Assembly (NCBI RefSeq): GCF_024198235.1
Contig: NZ_JAKCFB010000009.1
Location: 186,001 to 250,000, forward strand
Length of the DNA: 64,000 nt
Direction of reading: 5' to 3'
From: Myxococcus dinghuensis
GTDB taxonomy: Bacteria; Myxococcota; Myxococcia; Myxococcales; Myxococcaceae
In this document: positions 1 to 8,593 of the stretch, one piece after another
Layout of the letters: each line of letters opens with the position of its first letter
Numbering within the stretch: position 1 is the first letter of the stretch
The notes under the pieces: model-generated
The model's input: only the letters and a program-made list of their open reading frames with translations
Database searches by the model: none
Told to the model about the DNA's origin: nothing
Position numbers and translations under genes: made by a program

Positions 1-2
1 CC

Positions 3-3000
3 GCCATCCAGGGGGCGATTCCGCTCATCCCGGGTTCGGGTGTGGGCAACCACGTGACGCTGGCCTCGCTCCAGCAGCAGTTGGGGCGCTCGGCGGAGAA
101 GGTGGACGAGGCCGTCGTGGCGGACGCGCTGCTGGGCTTCATCGCGGACAACCGCGACGCGCTCGGCGTGGACCTGCTCCAACTGGGCGAGCCCCGCGTG
201 ACGCGCGTCACGGACGTGCTCTGGCACGTCTTCATCCCCCAGCAGGTGGAGGGGGTCGCGGTCCGGCACGCCCGGCTGGTGGCCACCATCAACCACGGCA
301 ACCTGGTGCTCCTGGGCACGGAGGCCTGGAGCAACGTCACCGCGTCCCCCCGGCCCGACCTGGACGAGGAAGGCGCGCTCCTGGCGGGCGGTGAGCGCTT
401 CGGTCTCCTGGAGACGCCGGCGGACCTGTGGCAGCAGCCCACGCTGGAGTTCGCGCCCATGGCGGGAGCGGACGCGGCGTTCGGCGCGGGCTACCAGCAC
501 CGGCTGGTGTGGACCTATGGCTTCCAGGACGCGGGCGAGGCGGAGCGCTGGAAGGTGACGGTGGACGCGCGCACCGGCGAGGTGCTGGCGCTGGAGGACG
601 ACAACCACTACCTGGACGCCACGGTGAAGGGGGGCATCTACCCGCTGAGCAGCACGGAGGTGTGCCCCTCCAACGAGACGTGCGGCAGCATGCAACTGGA
701 CACGCCCATGCCGTGGGCGAACACCGGCATGCCCGCGCCCGACAACTACACGGACAGCGCCGGTCGCTTCGAGCACGGCTCCGGCGCCGCCACCACCACC
801 CTGTCCGGCAAGTACGTGCGCATCAGCGACAGTTGCGGCGCGGTCAGCTTCAGCGCCCCCGCCGGTGACCTCCAGATGGGGGGCGCCAATGGTCAGCACA
901 ACTGCACGACGGGGGGCGGCGGGGCGGGCAACACGCCCGCGGCGCGCTCGGCCTTCTACGAGCTGAACCGCATCGCCGAGCTGGCGCGCGGCTGGCTGCC
1001 GGACAACTCCTGGCTCAAGGGGCAGCTCACCGCCAACGTCAACATCAACAACACCTGCAACGCCTACTGGAACGGCTCCACCGTCAACTTCTACCGCAGC
1101 GGCGGTGGCTGCCGGAACACGGGGGAGATCGCCGCCGTGTTCGACCACGAGTGGGGCCACGGCATGGATGACTACGACTCGGGCGGCGCGCTCAGCAACT
1201 CGAGCGAGGCGTACGCGGACATCGCGTCCATCTACCGGTTGCAGGCCTCGTGCGTGGGTTATGGCTTCTTCGCCACGAGCGACCAGGGCTGCGGCAAGAC
1301 GCCGGACGGCACGGGATTCAACGTGAACGAGGCGCTCACGGGGGGCAAGTGGTGCAGCACGCGCTGCTCCGGCGTGCGCGACGCGGACTACATGGGGCAC
1401 GAGAGCCAGACGCCCGCCACGCCGCAGAACTTCGTGTGCACGCGGTGCACCTCCGGCACGGGCCCCTGCGGTCGGCAGGTCCACTGCGCCGCGGCGCCCG
1501 TCCGACAGGCGGCGTGGGACCTGGTGGCCCGCGACCTGAGGGCCGCGCCGTTCAACTACGACTCCAACACGGCCTTCATCATCGGCAACAAGCTGTTCTA
1601 CCAGGGCAGCGGCGCCGTCGGCACCTGGCATGGCTGCAACTGCACGGCGGGCACGTCCGACGGCTGCGGCGCGAGCAATGGCTACATGCAGTGGCTGGCC
1701 GCGGATGACGACAACGGCAACCTCAACGACGGCACGCCGCACATGGCGGCCATCCACGCCGCCTTCAGCCGCCACGGCATCGCCTGCAACACGCCGGCGC
1801 CCACCAACGCGGGCTGTGGCGCGGGGCCGAAGACGGCGCCCACGCTGACCGCCACCCCGAGCGACGGCCAGGTGGCCCTGAGCTGGAACCCGGTGTCGGG
1901 CGCGAGCGAGTACTGGGTGATGAAGACGGAGGGGCATGCCGCCTGCGACTTCGGCAAGGTGCGCGTCGCCACGGTGACGGGCGGCAACTACACGGACACG
2001 GTGGTCGCCAACGGGCGGCAGTATTGCTACGCGGTGGTGCCCGCCAGCTCCAGCGCCTGCTACGGCCCCGCGGCCGGGTGCGTCTGCGCGACGGCGGGCG
2101 GCCCCTGCATCCCTCCCATCGCGACGCGGCTGTCGCTGCCCGTGGACGGGGCGCTCGGGGTGGCGCTCTCTCCGGTGCTCGACTGGGACGACGTGACGGG
2201 CGCCACCTCCTACGAGGTGCAGGTGGCGACGGACCTCGCCTTCACCCAGGTGGTGCGCTCGGCCACGGCGCTGACGGGCAGCACGTGGACCGTCACGCCC
2301 GCGCTGGAGGCGAACACGCCGTACTTCTGGCGGACCCGGGCGACGAGCGCCTGCGGGCCCGGCATCTACGCCGTGGGCTTCGGCTTCACCACGGTGGGCT
2401 CGACGTGTACGCCGCCCGCGGCGCCCGCGCTCACCAGCCCCGCACCGGACGCGACGGGCGTGGCGCTGTCGCCGGTGTTGGACTGGGGGGACGTGGCCGG
2501 CGCCACGACGTATGAAGTGCAGGTGGCCACGGACGCCGGGTTCACCAACGTGGTGCGCTCGGCCGCGCCGCTGACGGGCAGCACGTGGACCGTCACGCCC
2601 GCGCTGTCCGCCGGGACGCCCTACCACTGGCGCGCCCGCGCGGTGTCGACCTGCGGGGCGGGCGCATACAGCACGGGGGCTCGCTTCACCACGCAGCCGG
2701 GCGGCGGCGGTGCTTGCGAGGTGGCGACCGCGACCTTCGACGAGGCCCTGGGCGTCCCCGCATGCGGCAACGGGTGCGGCTGCGACACGGGCAACCTCGT
2801 CAACAGCCGGGGCAGCCAGTTCTTCACCGCGGAGGCCCATACGCCCAACACGCTCGATGGTTGTCCGGACGGGCTCTTCGGCTTCTACCACTACGACGAG
2901 AGCATCGACCGCGTGGTGCTCAAGAGCGTCGACGGCGGCGTCATCACCCCGGGCAAGCAGGTGCGGGTGGACGTGACGGCCTGGTGCTACGACGCGGGCG

Positions 3001-3287
3001 ACCGGCTGAACCTGTACTCCGCTCCGGCGTCGGGGTCGCCCGCCTGGTCGGAGGTCGTCACCGGCCTGAGCTGTCTGCGCCGGGGCCTGCAGACCTTCAC
3101 GCACACCTTCACGGTGGGCGGCGGCGTGGGCCGGCAGGCGCTGCGCGCCCAGTTCGTCGAGTCGTCCCGCCCCAGGACGGCCTGCACGTACGGCATCTAC
3201 GACGACAACGATGACCTGGTGTTCGGCGTGGCGGCCTCCGTCGCGACGGACTCCTCCAGCCCGCACAGGCCCCACGCCACGCGCTGA
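3..3287 (+). CDS. Secreted zinc metalloprotease with Fn3-like repeats (5' end cut by window)
   Basis: The reading frame is open to the left edge, so the signal peptide and part of the propeptide are outside the window. A GTG at 42 is only the first in-window start-like codon. The first ~190 residues look like a protease propeptide with a PepSY-like stretch (RWKVTVDARTGEVLAL). The catalytic domain carries HEWGH at about residues 369-373, counted from 42, followed by SEAYADI, where the Glu is a plausible third zinc ligand as in gluzincins of the M4/M36 type. The many cysteines in this domain fit an extracellular enzyme. Three Fn3-like modules follow, two of them nearly identical, and then a C-terminal beta-rich domain of about 190 residues. 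The probable role is extracellular protein degradation during predation or feeding. The family assignment rests on motifs only; the peptidase clan is likely, the exact family is not certain. Confidence 0.8.
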   Translation, partial: AIQGAIPLIPGSGVGNHVTLASLQQQLGRSAEKVDEAVVADALLGFIADNRDALGVDLLQLGEPRVTRVTDVLWHVFIPQQVEGVAVRHARLVATINHGNLVLLGTEAWSNVTASPRPDLDEEGALLAGGERFGLLETPADLWQQPTLEFAPMAGADAAFGAGYQHRLVWTYGFQDAGEAERWKVTVDARTGEVLALEDDNHYLDATVKGGIYPLSSTEVCPSNETCGSMQLDTPMPWANTGMPAPDNYTDSAGRFEHGSGAATTTLSGKYVRISDSCGAVSFSAPAGDLQMGGANGQHNCTTGGGGAGNTPAARSAFYELNRIAELARGWLPDNSWLKGQLTANVNINNTCNAYWNGSTVNFYRSGGGCRNTGEIAAVFDHEWGHGMDDYDSGGALSNSSEAYADIASIYRLQASCVGYGFFATSDQGCGKTPDGTGFNVNEALTGGKWCSTRCSGVRDADYMGHESQTPATPQNFVCTRCTSGTGPCGRQVHCAAAPVRQAAWDLVARDLRAAPFNYDSNTAFIIGNKLFYQGSGAVGTWHGCNCTAGTSDGCGASNGYMQWLAADDDNGNLNDGTPHMAAIHAAFSRHGIACNTPAPTNAGCGAGPKTAPTLTATPSDGQVALSWNPVSGASEYWVMKTEGHAACDFGKVRVATVTGGNYTDTVVANGRQYCYAVVPASSSACYGPAAGCVCATAGGPCIPPIATRLSLPVDGALGVALSPVLDWDDVTGATSYEVQVATDLAFTQVVRSATALTGSTWTVTPALEANTPYFWRTRATSACGPGIYAVGFGFTTVGSTCTPPAAPALTSPAPDATGVALSPVLDWGDVAGATTYEVQVATDAGFTNVVRSAAPLTGSTWTVTPALSAGTPYHWRARAVSTCGAGAYSTGARFTTQPGGGGACEVATATFDEALGVPACGNGCGCDTGNLVNSRGSQFFTAEAHTPNTLDGCPDGLFGFYHYDESIDRVVLKSVDGGVITPGKQVRVDVTAWCYDAGDRLNLYSAPASGSPAWSEVVTGLSCLRRGLQTFTHTFTVGGGVGRQALRAQFVESSRPRTACTYGIYDDNDDLVFGVAASVATDSSSPHRPHATR
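2110..2700 (+). repeat. Two tandem ~300-bp repeats encoding Fn3-like domains
   Basis: Two copies sit exactly 300 bp apart. The stretch from 2271 to 2306 is identical to 2571-2606. Both encode a module containing ALSPVLDW, TYEVQVATD or SYEVQVATD, and LTGSTWTVTPAL. This is a recent in-frame duplication inside the protease gene. Confidence 0.85.
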
Positions 3288-3543
3288 ACCCCGTGAGGAG
3301 TCGCCGGCCCCGTTCGACGCCGGGGCCGGTGGCGCCTACATGCCCCGCGGGGCGATACGCGGGAGCCCAGGTCCCCCATGTCCCGGGTCTGGCGTGACGC
3401 GTTGGTGTCGATGGCAGGCATTGTGAATCCAGTGGTTGTGTTCAATTGAAGGCATGGCGTCCGAGGGGTGAGAGACCCGCAGTGGGAGTGGGTGGCTAGG
3501 ATTCACTGGTTGGCAAAGCCAACCCTTCCCACATGGAGCGCGC

Positions 3544-4530
3544 ATGCAACAGATTCCTGCCCCGGCGTTCATGGTCAATCTCGCCGCTGGATATTTCGCC
3601 CCGCGGTGTCTGCACCTGGTGGCTCAATTGGGCGTCGCGGATGCCCTGGGTCCCACGCCGATGACCAGCGAGGAGCTGGCGACGGCGACGGGCGCGCACG
3701 CGGACGCGCTCCACCGGATGCTGCGCCTGCTGGCCACCCAGGGGGTGTTCGAGCTGCGGGACGAGCGCTGGGCGCACACCCACCTGTCGGAGCACTTGAG
3801 GTCGGACCATCCCCAGTCCGTGCGCCACTTCGCGATGATGATGGGAGACGACATCAACTGGCGCTCCGCGGGGGCGCTGGCGGTGTCCGTGCGCACGGGG
3901 CAGACGGGGTGTGACGCCGTGTCGCCCGGGGGCCTGTGGACCTACCTGCGCAACCATCCGGAGGACGCGCGGGTCTTCGACGCGGCGATGACGTCGAAGT
4001 CACACCAGGTCATCGGGGCGATGCTGGGCGCGATGGACTACGGGCGCTACGGGCACATCGCGGACATCGCGGGAGGCCGGGGCCACGTGCTGGCCGCGTT
4101 GCTGGAGACCGCGCCCCGCACCCATGGAACGCTCTTCGACCTGCCGGACGTGGTGGCCAACGCGCTGAAGCACCCCCGGGTTCGCACGCAGGGCGGGGAC
4201 TTCTTCAAGGGCCCGCTGCCCGCCGCGGACGCCTACATCCTCAGCAACATCCTCCACGACTGGGCGGACCCGCAGGCCATCTCCATCCTCCGGCAGATCC
4301 GCCAGGCCGCGCCGCCCCACGCGGAGCTGCTGGTGGTGGAGATGGTGCTGCCGGACGGTTCGGAACCGCACCCGGCCATGGTGATGGACCTCATCATGCT
4401 CTCGCTCGCCGGCGGACGTGAGCGCACCCAGGACCAGTACAACCGCATCTACGCGGAGGGCGGCTTCAAGCTGGACCGCGTCGTCCCGCTGCCCAGCGCC
4501 TACTGCATCCAGGTGGCCCGGCCCGTTTGA
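3544..4530 (+). CDS. SAM-dependent O-methyltransferase (class I, acetylserotonin/hydroxyneurosporene type)
   Basis: The 328-residue protein has the layout of plant and bacterial small-molecule O-methyltransferases. An N-terminal winged-helix dimerisation region (about 1-100, with LGVADALG and a Leu-rich HRMLRLLATQGVFE helix) precedes a Rossmann SAM-binding domain with motif I IADIAGGRGHVLAALL (about 174-189). The post-motif LFDLPDVV and the catalytic-region ILSNILHDWAD are both present; His in HDW is the usual general base. The length is normal for the family (320-350). The gene stands alone, with 256 bp to the upstream protease and 167 bp to the next gene, and no biosynthetic cluster is visible, so the substrate is unknown. 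The ATG was chosen because it is the first codon of the conserved N-terminus. Confidence 0.88.
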   Translation: MQQIPAPAFMVNLAAGYFAPRCLHLVAQLGVADALGPTPMTSEELATATGAHADALHRMLRLLATQGVFELRDERWAHTHLSEHLRSDHPQSVRHFAMMMGDDINWRSAGALAVSVRTGQTGCDAVSPGGLWTYLRNHPEDARVFDAAMTSKSHQVIGAMLGAMDYGRYGHIADIAGGRGHVLAALLETAPRTHGTLFDLPDVVANALKHPRVRTQGGDFFKGPLPAADAYILSNILHDWADPQAISILRQIRQAAPPHAELLVVEMVLPDGSEPHPAMVMDLIMLSLAGGRERTQDQYNRIYAEGGFKLDRVVPLPSAYCIQVARPV

Positions 4531-4581
4531 GCCCCCTCCTCCACGCGGGCGGGGGCGCGCCGCCCGCGGTGCTCATCCGGA

Positions 4582-4608
4582 TTGTGTCAATTTCGTTGGT
4601 TTTGTAAT
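4582..4608 (+). promoter_or_regulatory. Candidate promoter upstream of the beta-helix lipoprotein
   Basis: An unusually AT-rich patch in this GC-rich DNA holds TTGTGT (4582-4587) and TGTAAT (4603-4608) separated by 15 bp, about 90 bp before the start codon. The spacing is short for a sigma-70 promoter, so this is a weak prediction. Confidence 0.25.
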
Positions 4609-4697
4609 CGAGTGGCGAAAAACTCCAGGAGGGGGATGGGCTTCCCCGCGGGGGACGGTACACTCCCTGTCCCCCTCATCACCTGGAGCCCCCACCC

Positions 4698-6434
4698 ATG
4701 ATTCGGAGAATCGCTGCCCTCTCAGCCCTCATCCTCTTCAGTCCAGGATGCTCGTCGGACGACCCGGCCGACGGGGACGAGCAGCTGCAGGGGGACGGTG
4801 GAACGGACGGTGGGACGCAGACGGGCGACGGTGGGACGCAGACGGGCGACGGTGGGACGCAGACGGGCGACGGCGGCACGGACGCCGGGCCGGGTGACTG
4901 CGAGGCGCTCGGCAAGTTCGGCCCGCCGGGGACGACCTTCACGTTGCCGGGGCCGAACGCGGGTGGCGAGCTGTACGTGCCGGACGTCCAGAAGAGCTTC
5001 CCGGCGGTGGATTGGAAGACGCTCGACCGGCTCTACATCCCCGCGGGCAACTACACCCTCATCAACCTGGGCAACCTCCCGAACCGGGACGCGAGCCGCC
5101 GCCTGGTCATCACCAACACCGGTGGACAGGTCGTCATCCGGCCCAAGGCGGGCAGCACGCAGGGCTACATCTGGTCCATCACCGGCGGTTCGAACTGGGT
5201 GCTCACCGGGCGGTATGACGCGGAGTCGGGCACGGGCCACGCGGACTTCCAGGGGCACCGCTGCGGGAAGTACGCCAACTCGCGCGGGCGCTACGGCATC
5301 CTGAGCGACGACATCTTCCTGAGCGGGGGCCACATGGGTCTCGGCATCGGCGGGGCGAACAGCTTCGAGGTGGAGTTCCTGGAGATCATGCGGGCGGGGT
5401 TCGCGGGCCTGCGCATCAACAACAGCGCCGTCAACGGCGTGGTGCCGCCCCTCAACGACATCAAGCTGCACGACCTCTACATCCACGACACCGCCAGCGA
5501 GGCCATCTACTTCGGCTCCACGCAGGGCGCGCCCACGCCGCTGGGCTCCAACCTGAAGGTCTACAACAACCGCCTGGTGCGCACCGGCACGGAGTCGCTG
5601 CAGATCCAGAACCTGGGTGACGGCACGGAGGTCCACCACAACGTGTTCGCCTTCGGCGCCATCGACTGGCGCGCGGCGTTCCAGGGCTACCAGGACAACA
5701 ACTCGCAGGCGCAGGTGCGCGCCGGCCACATCCGCTTCCACCACAACGTCTTCGTGGGGGGCGCCGCCTCGCTGCTCAACTTCTTCGTGGGCCCGGAGGC
5801 CGGGGACCTGCCGCTCAACGTGGAGTTCACCGACAACTACTTCGCGGACACGCTCTGGCTCGGCATCTACGTGGGCGGGAACTCCGGGAGCACCGCGGCG
5901 ACGTCGAAGTACCTGTGGGAGCGCAACGCCTTCCGGGGACTCGACTTCGGCTACAACAGCGTCTACCCGACCACGACGGACCCGGGCGTCATCTTCTCCA
6001 TCGCCTCCGCCGTCACCTCGCCCATCACCTTGAAGGAGAACCGCTGGGAGGGCCCGCGCAAGCTGGTGGGTGGCCTCACCGGCGGGAGCGGCACGGCCGG
6101 CGTGGTGACCGCCTCGGGGAACGTGAACGCCGCGGTGCCCGCGCTGACGTTCGTCGACACGGGCCTGCCTGCCGGCACCACCACCCGCAAGCTCGAGCGG
6201 TGGACGCCCAAGGCGACCCTGGCGCCCGGCCAGCCGGAGATGACGTACGCGGCGGGCGCCCTGGTGATGCACGACGCGCAGCTCTACCGGGCCCGCGTGC
6301 AGAACACCAACAAGGTCCCGTCGTCGAGCCCCACCGAGTGGGAGCTGCTCTCCCTGCCCGTGGATGACCTGCGCACCGCGCCGGGCAACGAGTGGGCGGA
6401 GCGGGGCGTGGGCCTGCTCCCCGTGTCTCCGTGA
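4698..6434 (+). CDS. Surface lipoprotein with right-handed parallel beta-helix
   Basis: The 578-residue protein starts with a lipoprotein signal (MIRRIAALSALILFSPGC), with Cys18 as the expected lipidated residue. A low-complexity Asp/Gly/Thr linker follows, containing three perfect GGTQTGD units. From about residue 70 the sequence shows the rhythm of a beta-helix (repeated NNxx, HHNVF, DNYFADT, WERNAF coils), the fold of pectate-lyase-like and other polysaccharide-active or binding proteins. The last ~80 residues, with YAAGALVMHDAQLYRARVQ, resemble a carbohydrate-binding module. It is probably anchored in the outer membrane. No catalytic residues can be assigned, so enzyme versus adhesin stays open. 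A perfect hairpin terminator lies 33 bp after the stop codon. Confidence 0.8.
   Translation: MIRRIAALSALILFSPGCSSDDPADGDEQLQGDGGTDGGTQTGDGGTQTGDGGTQTGDGGTDAGPGDCEALGKFGPPGTTFTLPGPNAGGELYVPDVQKSFPAVDWKTLDRLYIPAGNYTLINLGNLPNRDASRRLVITNTGGQVVIRPKAGSTQGYIWSITGGSNWVLTGRYDAESGTGHADFQGHRCGKYANSRGRYGILSDDIFLSGGHMGLGIGGANSFEVEFLEIMRAGFAGLRINNSAVNGVVPPLNDIKLHDLYIHDTASEAIYFGSTQGAPTPLGSNLKVYNNRLVRTGTESLQIQNLGDGTEVHHNVFAFGAIDWRAAFQGYQDNNSQAQVRAGHIRFHHNVFVGGAASLLNFFVGPEAGDLPLNVEFTDNYFADTLWLGIYVGGNSGSTAATSKYLWERNAFRGLDFGYNSVYPTTTDPGVIFSIASAVTSPITLKENRWEGPRKLVGGLTGGSGTAGVVTASGNVNAAVPALTFVDTGLPAGTTTRKLERWTPKATLAPGQPEMTYAAGALVMHDAQLYRARVQNTNKVPSSSPTEWELLSLPVDDLRTAPGNEWAERGVGLLPVSP
4809..4871 (+). repeat. Three perfect 21-bp tandem repeats in the lipoprotein linker
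   Basis: Units at 4809-4829, 4830-4850 and 4851-4871 are identical and each encodes GGTQTGD. They lie in the flexible spacer behind the lipidated cysteine, where length change by slippage would be tolerated. Confidence 0.95.
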
Positions 6435-6466
6435 CGCGTTGACCCGTCGCCTCCAGCGACATCCAC

Positions 6467-6494
6467 GTCCCGGTCCCTCGCGAGGGACCGGGAC
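6467..6494. terminator. Bidirectional hairpin terminator between convergent genes
   Basis: A perfect 28-nt palindrome (GTCCCGGTCCCTC, GC, then the exact complement) lies between the stop codons of the beta-helix lipoprotein (+) and the six-Cys peptide (-). There is no clear T tract, as is common in high-GC genomes. Confidence 0.75.
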
Positions 6495-6514
6495 ATGGCG
6501 TCAGCGGGCTTCAG

Positions 6515-6775
6515 CTACCAACTGATGCCGCCACAGCCCCAGCCGGCGCCGTCGCAGTTGATCCACCCGGGGCTGCCCGGGGAATCCGACGCATACGTGC
6601 AGGACCAGTTGCCATGACAGCTCAGCACCTCGCCGTTGTTGCAGATGAGCTGCAGGTAACACGGGTCGGCGAAGTCCTCCGTCGAGGGCTCCGCCGAACC
6701 CGCCAGCGCCAGCGGGGGAACCAGCGCTCCGAACCCCACGACCGCGCCCAGAGTGACAACAAGCCACGTCTTCAT
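6515..6775 (-). CDS. Small secreted six-cysteine peptide, copy A
   Basis: The 86-residue preprotein begins MKTWLVVTLGAVVGFGALVP, a Sec signal peptide probably cut after ALAG. The ATG at 6775 is preferred over the one 30 bp upstream because it aligns with the start of the neighbouring paralogue. The mature part is about 60 residues with six cysteines at 39, 45, 53, 59, 74 and 81, in the pattern C-x5-C-x7-C-x5-C-xn-C-x6-C, and ends WGCGGISW. It shares the pattern and the C-terminal CDGAG motif with the next gene upstream on this strand (6904-7152). No known family was recognised; a disulfide-stabilised peptide acting outside the cell is likely. Confidence 0.75.
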   Translation of the reverse strand: MKTWLVVTLGAVVGFGALVPPLALAGSAEPSTEDFADPCYLQLICNNGEVLSCHGNWSCTYASDSPGSPGWINCDGAGWGCGGISW

Positions 6776-6903
6776 GGGATGCCAAGCCTTTCGTGAGAGA
6801 GTCACGAAAAGGCTAGCAGGGTCACGGTGAGGCGCGAAACGCGTCGCTCCCGTGCCGAGGTGGGCTCAGCAGGGCGACGGAGGCTGGCTCGCTGGAAGCG
6901 CGA

Positions 6904-7152
6904 CTACCACTCGTCGCCGCCGCACGACTGCCCCGCACCGTCGCAGCTCACCCAGCCGGCATCAGGGGAGTAGTTGCAGAACCACTTGCCCGAACAGGCC
7001 ACGGACTGGCCATTGGGGCACACGAGCTGGACGTTGCACGGCCCCTGGACCTCGTAGACGTCCCAGCCCTGCGAGCCCGCCACCGCGAGGGTCGGCACCA
7101 GCGCTCCGACCCCCACCACCGCGCTCACCGCAACCGCGAACCACGTCTTCAT
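6904..7152 (-). CDS. Small secreted six-cysteine peptide, copy B
   Basis: The 82-residue preprotein starts MKTWFAVAVSAVVGVGALVP with a clear signal peptide ending near AVAG. Cysteines are at 39, 45, 53, 59, 70 and 77, so the first four match the spacing of copy A exactly, and the fifth and sixth differ only by a shorter loop. NGQSVACSGKWFC in this copy corresponds to NGEVLSCHGNWSC in copy A. The two genes are 128 bp apart on the same strand, which points to tandem duplication followed by divergence. The upstream intergenic region (7153-7264) is relatively AT-rich and must hold divergent promoters for this gene and for 7265-8566. Function unknown. Confidence 0.75.
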   Translation of the reverse strand: MKTWFAVAVSAVVGVGALVPTLAVAGSQGWDVYEVQGPCNVQLVCPNGQSVACSGKWFCNYSPDAGWVSCDGAGQSCGGDEW

Positions 7153-7264
7153 GTGTCATCAGCCTTTCGCATGTGTTGCTCGATGAGAATATCGGAACAT
7201 GGGTTGCTCTTGTGTATTTAGTTGCATTTTGGAGGGTGTTTCAATTTGTGGGTAGAGTGGAGAG

Positions 7265-8566
7265 ATGGCTGGAACCAACCAGGACACCGTCACCGTGGCG
7301 CTCGGGGAGGTCGAACTCCCCGAAGGCATCCTCGTCATTCTCGACCCGGGGCTGGGGCGCTTCTGGCGTCATGACGCGGCGCCCGCCTCTCCTCGGAAGA
7401 AGGACTCGGAGCAGTGGGACCTGCGCCTGGTGGGGCGGGACGCGGTCGCGGCGGGCAAGGCGTATGACCGCGAGTTCGACGCGCGCTTCCTGTTCGACCA
7501 GGCCAGGCCCTCGTCGGAGCACTTCGACGCGTTCGCGCGGGAGCGAGGCTACGACGCGCGCACGGAGGTGGTGACGCCGAGGATTCCGCACACGGAGCGG
7601 GCGCGGCTGGCGCTCGAGCACGGCTCCGGGCTGGGCGTGGTGAAGTACAACAACCTGTGGGCGGTGGCGGTGGGTGGGTTGCCCTCGGGGCGGGCCCTCT
7701 CCGTGAGAGGGGTGCCCATGCCGCCCGGGGAGTTCGCGGGGCGGTGGCGCTCCATCGACATCGTCGTCGACGCGAAGGTGGAGCCGGTCCGCTCGGAGTC
7801 CGTGGAGGGGGTGATGGTGGACCATGGCCAGCTCCTCTTCGCGGGGCTGGGGCCGCTGGGCCACTTCCGCATGTGGGAGCCGGAGGACGGGCTCGCGGAC
7901 TACGTGTTCTGGGGCAAGGACGCTCCGGCGCTCGCGAAGTCGCTGGGCGCGGGCGAGGTGGCGGACGGTGTGTTCGGGTGGAAGGACCTGCCCATGGAGT
8001 CGGTGGGGGAGAAGGCGACGCCCCTCCAGGAGCGCATCGAGGAGGAGAACCTCGCGGTGGGCGTGGACTACCGGCCGCACTGCAACCTGGAGAAGCTCAA
8101 TGCCCTGCTGCGCGAGAGCCCGGAGGACGCGGCGACGCTGGTGCTGGCGGGCGCGAAGGTGCTGGGGTGTGGCAACCGGTGGGGTGACGGCGTCTTCAAG
8201 GTGAGCCGCCACTTCGACGCGGCGGGGAACGTCGTGCTCGTCCGGATGGAGCTGGGCACGGAGGAGCGACAGCGGCTCATGCGGCGCGTCCAGTTGCGCG
8301 CCAAGGGCGCCATCGTCTCGCGGGTCATCGCGGGCGGCGCGCAACCGGTCCGGTTCGCGGAGCGGCTGGCGCCGCTCGACGAGCGCGACAGCGGCTGGGC
8401 CTTCTCCTCCGGGACGGAGCCCGACGCGGCCCAGAACGACCCCCGGACCTTCACGGTGGTGCGGCTGTCCCAGCTCGTCTCGCGCTTCCCCGCGCTCGAC
8501 GCCATCCTGGATGCACCCGTCGGGGCCCGCTACCGGTTGGAGGGGGAGCGGTTCATCGAGGATTGA
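7265..8566 (+). CDS. Protein with C-terminal DUF2185 (Imm33-like immunity) domain
   Basis: The 433-residue soluble protein has no signal peptide. The last ~90 residues carry the DUF2185/Imm33 pattern: AIVSRVIAGGAQPVRFAER, then DSGWAFSSGTEPDAAQNDP, then LDAILDAPVGARYRLEG. In other bacteria this domain is found in polymorphic-toxin immunity proteins. The N-terminal ~330 residues are not recognised; they include a VILDPGLGRFWRHD start and a GVDYRPHCNLEKLNALLRE segment. No toxin gene lies next to it: upstream is the divergent six-Cys peptide gene and downstream the convergent SRPBCC gene. It could be a stand-alone (orphan) immunity protein or a housekeeping protein using the same fold. The domain call is good; the function is inferred. 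Confidence 0.65.
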   Translation: MAGTNQDTVTVALGEVELPEGILVILDPGLGRFWRHDAAPASPRKKDSEQWDLRLVGRDAVAAGKAYDREFDARFLFDQARPSSEHFDAFARERGYDARTEVVTPRIPHTERARLALEHGSGLGVVKYNNLWAVAVGGLPSGRALSVRGVPMPPGEFAGRWRSIDIVVDAKVEPVRSESVEGVMVDHGQLLFAGLGPLGHFRMWEPEDGLADYVFWGKDAPALAKSLGAGEVADGVFGWKDLPMESVGEKATPLQERIEEENLAVGVDYRPHCNLEKLNALLRESPEDAATLVLAGAKVLGCGNRWGDGVFKVSRHFDAAGNVVLVRMELGTEERQRLMRRVQLRAKGAIVSRVIAGGAQPVRFAERLAPLDERDSGWAFSSGTEPDAAQNDPRTFTVVRLSQLVSRFPALDAILDAPVGARYRLEGERFIED

Positions 8567-8593
8567 GGTCCGGCCGCGATGACGCCCGTGGGT

